The position numbers and the translations under genes are program-made. From Cetobacterium sp. UBA6069 (GTDB taxonomy: Bacteria > Fusobacteriota > Fusobacteriia > Fusobacteriales > Fusobacteriaceae), in assembly GCA_002428805.1 (NCBI GenBank), contig DIXX01000075.1:1-9940 (forward strand): a stretch of DNA of 9,940 nt, given 5' to 3'. Under the pieces are notes generated by a model that saw only the letters and a list, made by a program, of their open reading frames with translations, did not search any database and was not told the origin of the DNA. This document shows, in pieces, positions 7,368-9,940 of the stretch. The stretch's first letter is position 1; every line of letters begins with the position of its first letter.

Positions 7368-8414
7368 TTAATAATCGCTTTCTGGTGAAATTAAAACTCT
7401 CTTATATTTATCAAACTCTTTTAAAAGTTGTTGAATTCCATTTACAACTGCATTTAAAGGGTCCTCTGCTACTGTTACCTCTAAGCTTAGACTCTCAGCT
7501 ATTCTTTTATCCACTCCTCTTAAAAGTGCTCCTCCACCTGCTAAGTAAATACCTTTTCTCTTTATATCTGAAGATAATTCAGGCGGTGTTTTCTCTAATA
7601 TTCCCTTGATTTCCTCTATAACTAAAACAATTGCCTCTTCTAGAGCTTCAGCTATTTCTGAAGAATAAACTTTTACATTTTTTGGTAAGCCGCTAAGTGC
7701 GTTTCTTCCACTTATCTCTATAAATATATCCTCTTCTAATTCAGTTACAGCTCCTACAGCTATCTTTATTTCTTCAGCTGTTTTCTCTCCAATAAATAGA
7801 TTATGTTTTTGTCTGATGTAATCTATTATTAAAGAATCAAATTTATCTCCAGCTATTTTTAGTGATGAAGTTTTTACAATTCCACCAAGAGATATGACAC
7901 CGATCTCTGTTGTCCCTCCACCAATATCTACAACCATATTTCCTTCAGGTTCAAATATGTTTAATCCAATTCCTATAGCTGCTGCCATTGGTTCTTCTAT
8001 TAAATAAGCTTCTCTTGCTCCAGCTTCTCTAGTAACATCCATAACAGCTCTTTTTTCAACTTGTGTTACTCCTGCTGGTACACAGATTATAACTCTTGGG
8101 CTTGATAAACTTTTCCCTCTATTTACAACTTTATAAAACTCTCTAAGCATTTTTTCTGTTATTTCATAATCAGCAATCACTCCATTTTTTAATGGTCTTA
8201 TTGCCTCAACTGTATGCGGAGTTCTTCCGATCATCTGCTTAGCTTTATCTCCAACTTCAAAAATCTCTTTTGTTTTTGTATTTATAGCTACAACCGATGG
8301 GGCATTCATTATAATTCCTTTGTTTTTTACACATATTAAAGTATTTGAAGTCCCTAAATCTATCCCTAAATCATCTGAAAATATTCCTAAAACTTTTCCA
8401 AGTATTTTTTTCAT
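7368..8414 (-). CDS. mreB: Rod shape-determining protein MreB (bacterial actin)
   Basis: MreB polymerises on the inner face of the membrane and guides lateral cell-wall synthesis. The 348-aa protein is full length. Residues 1-13 (MKKILGKVLGIFS) form a positively charged amphipathic helix of the kind used for membrane binding in Gram-negative MreB. The actin-fold nucleotide motifs are all visible: phosphate-1 DLGIDLGTSNT (15-25), IEEPMAAAIG (139-148, with the presumed catalytic Glu140), phosphate-2 DIGGGTTEIGVIS (163-175) and the adenosine motif YLAGGGALLRG (290-300). The start has an AAGGAG Shine-Dalgarno. It lies 21 nt after maf. No mreC or mreD lies nearby, although the usual partners often follow mreB; an exported protein of unknown function takes that place. 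Mbl/MreBH-type paralogy cannot be ruled out from one locus. Confidence 0.95.
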   Translation of the reverse strand: MKKILGKVLGIFSDDLGIDLGTSNTLICVKNKGIIMNAPSVVAINTKTKEIFEVGDKAKQMIGRTPHTVEAIRPLKNGVIADYEITEKMLREFYKVVNRGKSLSSPRVIICVPAGVTQVEKRAVMDVTREAGAREAYLIEEPMAAAIGIGLNIFEPEGNMVVDIGGGTTEIGVISLGGIVKTSSLKIAGDKFDSLIIDYIRQKHNLFIGEKTAEEIKIAVGAVTELEEDIFIEISGRNALSGLPKNVKVYSSEIAEALEEAIVLVIEEIKGILEKTPPELSSDIKRKGIYLAGGGALLRGVDKRIAESLSLEVTVAEDPLNAVVNGIQQLLKEFDKYKRVLISPESDY

Positions 8415-8435
8415 TACAACTCTCCTTAAATTAAT

Positions 8436-9014
8436 TTATATTTTATTTAAACTTTCTATTGTTATTCCTAAATTGTTTAAAGTTTTTATAAAATGATTTA
8501 TTGGAAACCCCATAATCGCAAAGAAATCTCCATCTATCTTATCTACAAAAATAGATCCCAACCCTTGAATTCCATAAGCTCCGGCCTTATCCATCGGTTC
8601 TCTACTATCTATATACCATTTTATCTCTTCTTCACTAATATTTTTAAAATAAACTCTACTCTCTACGGAATTAGTTATATCTATATTTTTTTGTAAATTT
8701 ATAATAGAATACGCTGTAATTACTCTATGATCTCTTCCTGAAAGTGACTTCAACATTTTTTTAGCATCATTTTCATTTTGAGGTTTTCCTAAAATGATTC
8801 CATCTATTTCTACAACTGTATCTGCACCAACAACATATTCATCCCTGTTTTCTTCTGCTACAGCTATAACTTTTTTTCTGGAAATATCTTTTATCTGATC
8901 TACAACGCTCTCTTTATTACTGATCTCCTCGATGTCCTTGGTCTTTATTTTCAACTGAAACCCCAATCCTTCTAATATCTCTTTCCGTCTCGGAGATTTT
9001 GACGCTAATATCAT
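8436..9014 (-). CDS. maf: Maf-family nucleoside triphosphate pyrophosphatase (YhdE-like)
   Basis: Maf proteins hydrolyse the alpha-beta bond of non-canonical or excess NTPs and have been linked to septum inhibition. The 192-aa product is full length. It begins with the hallmark MILASKSPRR (1-10), followed by YVVGADTVVEIDGIILGKP (60-78, with Asp65 and Lys77 as expected active-site residues), then LSGRDHRVITAY (91-102) and DKAGAYGIQGLGS (142-154). The AGAYGIQG form points to the YhdE subgroup (dTTP/UTP-type substrates in studied homologues) rather than YceF. The start is fixed by the hallmark N-terminus. It lies 98 nt inside the upstream membrane protein gene in another frame, with an AGGGAAG Shine-Dalgarno inside that gene. 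mreB follows after 21 nt; maf-mreB adjacency is widespread in bacteria. Confidence 0.95.
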   Translation of the reverse strand: MILASKSPRRKEILEGLGFQLKIKTKDIEEISNKESVVDQIKDISRKKVIAVAEENRDEYVVGADTVVEIDGIILGKPQNENDAKKMLKSLSGRDHRVITAYSIINLQKNIDITNSVESRVYFKNISEEEIKWYIDSREPMDKAGAYGIQGLGSIFVDKIDGDFFAIMGFPINHFIKTLNNLGITIESLNKI

Positions 9015-9792
9015 CGTTCTCTTCCCTTTCTCTCTCTTCTATCTGTACTCTATCTTGAATATCTTCAACTTCTAATTTATCTAAATTTTCAGAATCAACA
9101 CTCATTAAATCATCTTCATAATTTTCTAACTCTTCTAAACTATCTTTTTCTTGGTATATCTTTTGAATATTGCAAATTTCATCATATATATCCTTCTCTA
9201 ATTTAGCTTGTTTTTCAAGTCTAATTCTCTCTTCTCTTAACCTCTTTTCCTCTCTCTTACGAGCTACATACCTTTTAAAAAGATTAATTATAGATAAAAT
9301 TGATTTTCTTATCATTTTTCCACAAATTATAATTACAGATATAAAAATTAAAAAAATTAAGCATCCTATAAAAACATCTTTTCTTACATACGGAAATATT
9401 TTTAAGAATGTATAGAGCTCGATATATCCAAGGTTTATATTCAGTAGTCCAACTTGAATAATATGTTCTTGAAGCATCTCGATTGATATTTCACCTAATT
9501 CTTTTAAGCTATCTACTAAATAAAGATATCCTATTGCTATGCTTAGAATTATCATAAAAATTAGTCTTACTTTTAAGACTATCCTTTTATTTGGATTTTT
9601 CATAAATAATAAAAATCCATATACAATAAGGAAAATCCACAACACTTTTTCATACATCCCTAAATACTCGTCTATGTATAAATAAACATTGTTTATTTGT
9701 AAAAAATTCGGATAAAAATAACCCAAAAAAAAGTAAATCAATGAAACAATGTATATAACTTTAAAACTAAATAACATTTTTATATTTTTCAT
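8917..9792 (-). CDS. Polytopic membrane protein with charged cytoplasmic tail, unknown function
   Basis: This 291-aa protein is not recognised. The N-terminal half holds about four hydrophobic segments (roughly residues 8-30, 47-65, 76-93 and 138-158). It is followed by a basic, then mixed-charge helix likely to be a coiled coil (173-215, 'VARKREEKRLREERIRLEKQ') and an acidic tail (216-270). Four membrane segments plus a long charged linker recall the N-terminal part of FtsK/SpoIIIE, but no motor domain follows, so no function is claimed. It is the first gene of the operon, directly behind the promoter, with an AAGGTG Shine-Dalgarno 5 nt before the ATG. The last 32 codons (8917-9014) overlap the start of maf in another frame, and the maf ribosome binding site lies within the Glu/Arg-rich tail. 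It may serve as a membrane partner of the shape or division machinery; this is inferred from context only. Confidence 0.85.
   Translation of the reverse strand: MKNIKMLFSFKVIYIVSLIYFFLGYFYPNFLQINNVYLYIDEYLGMYEKVLWIFLIVYGFLLFMKNPNKRIVLKVRLIFMIILSIAIGYLYLVDSLKELGEISIEMLQEHIIQVGLLNINLGYIELYTFLKIFPYVRKDVFIGCLIFLIFISVIIICGKMIRKSILSIINLFKRYVARKREEKRLREERIRLEKQAKLEKDIYDEICNIQKIYQEKDSLEELENYEDDLMSVDSENLDKLEVEDIQDRVQIEEREREENDDISVKISETERDIRRIGVSVENKDQGHRGDQ
9016..9032 (-). promoter_or_regulatory. Ribosome binding site of maf inside the upstream coding region
   Basis: On the minus strand the purine-rich stretch GAAAGGGAAGAG precedes the maf ATG (9012-9014) by about 6-8 nt. In the upstream reading frame the same bases encode Glu/Arg residues of the acidic tail. 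It supports internal initiation at maf rather than a downstream start. Confidence 0.55.
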
Positions 9793-9825
9793 TCATGCAC
9801 CTTTTTATTAAACTTTTTTCATAAT

Positions 9826-9854
9826 ATTGTACCATAGAGATATAGAGTTTTCAA
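9826..9854 (-). promoter_or_regulatory. Sigma70-type promoter of the main operon
   Basis: On the minus strand a TTGAAA box (9849-9854) is followed by a 17-nt spacer and TACAAT (9826-9831). TGG immediately before the -10 also gives a TGN extension. Transcription would start near 9819, leaving a leader of about 27 nt before the ATG at 9790-9792, too short for a T-box or riboswitch. It is the only clear promoter seen for the ten genes that follow, and it sits just after the tRNA terminator. Confidence 0.8.
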
Positions 9855-9874
9855 GCAATTAAGATTTGGGTAAT

Positions 9875-9902
9875 AAAAAAGTAGACTTCTTTGAAGTCTA
9901 CT
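9875..9902 (-). terminator. Intrinsic terminator after the tRNA gene
   Basis: A perfect 10-bp stem (9880-9889 paired with 9893-9902, arm AGTAGACTTC) with a TTT loop on the plus strand is followed on the minus strand by a T run (9880-9875). It lies 18 nt beyond the tRNA 3' end and separates the tRNA transcript from the promoter of the next operon. Confidence 0.88.
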
Positions 9903-9920
9903 GTTAAGTGTCTTATTAAG

Positions 9921-9940
9921 TGGTGCGAGAGGAGGGACTT
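9921..9940 (-). tRNA. tRNA gene, 3' end only (isotype uncertain, possibly Leu)
   Basis: The last 20 bases read on the minus strand as AAGTCCCTCCTCTCGCACCA. They parse as the end of the T loop (AAGT), the 3' strand of the T stem (CCCTC, beginning with the conserved C61), the 3' strand of the acceptor stem (CTCTCGC), discriminator A and an encoded CCA. The 5' part with the anticodon lies outside the window, so the isotype cannot be read. The implied 5' end GCGAGAG with discriminator A would suit a tRNA-Leu, but this is a guess. The gene is followed by an intrinsic terminator. Confidence 0.85.

Noticed and set aside
7385..9415. Short plus-strand open frames opposite mreB, maf and the membrane protein gene
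   Set aside because: No Shine-Dalgarno, no recognisable motifs, and the opposite strand is firmly coding; they are shadows of the real genes.
9767..9796. Nine-codon minus-strand upstream frame (ATG at 9794-9796, MNEKYKNVI) overlapping the start of the membrane protein gene
   Set aside because: The Shine-Dalgarno AGGTG is only 1 nt from this ATG but 5 nt from the ATG at 9790-9792, so the downstream start is far more likely; a leader-peptide role has no further support.
9793..9819. Possible T-box or riboswitch controlling the gatCAB-containing operon
   Set aside because: The predicted leader is only about 27 nt, too short for either, and no hairpin is seen between the promoter and the first gene.
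1..9940. CRISPR arrays, insertion sequences, phage or toxin-antitoxin genes
   Set aside because: No regularly spaced direct repeats, no transposase or integrase motifs, and no terminal inverted repeats apart from the two terminators; all coding space is filled by the genes listed.

Overview
The window is AT-rich and looks like the chromosome of a Gram-negative-type, low-GC bacterium. The best guess is a member of the Fusobacteriota (Fusobacterium/Cetobacterium-like). This rests on base composition, a full gatCAB set, an MreB with the N-terminal amphipathic helix typical of Gram-negative MreB, exported envelope proteins, and a probable lipid A acyltransferase start at the left edge. No sequence search could be run, so the assignment is an inference.

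Every gene lies on the minus strand, so the biology reads from right to left. At 9921-9940 the window cuts the 3' end of a tRNA ending in an encoded CCA. It is followed by an intrinsic terminator (9875-9902). Next comes a strong sigma70-type promoter (-35 at 9849-9854, -10 at 9826-9831). From it runs one tightly packed series of ten genes: a membrane protein with a charged tail (unrecognised), maf, mreB, an exported 502-aa protein (unrecognised), scpB, rluB, gatC, gatA, gatB and an SH3b/YkuD L,D-transpeptidase. Gaps are 11-21 nt or the genes overlap (98, 4, 23 and 1 nt). No internal terminator is visible, and the series ends at a strong hairpin terminator (162-189). I therefore read 162-9819 as a single operon of about 9.7 kb. 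Just beyond it a new extended -10 promoter (126-134) drives a gene that is cut by the left edge.

Functionally the operon mixes envelope and shape genes (mreB, the L,D-transpeptidase, the membrane protein, the exported protein), chromosome segregation (scpB), nucleotide house-cleaning (maf), rRNA modification (rluB) and indirect aminoacylation of tRNA-Gln/Asn (gatCAB). It looks like a growth and division housekeeping operon. No mobile elements, CRISPR arrays or phage genes were seen. I found no clear candidate for a wholly new system. The items most worth a second look are the 98-nt overlap between the membrane protein gene and maf, the two unrecognised envelope proteins flanking maf-mreB, and the altered active-site signature of the L,D-transpeptidase.
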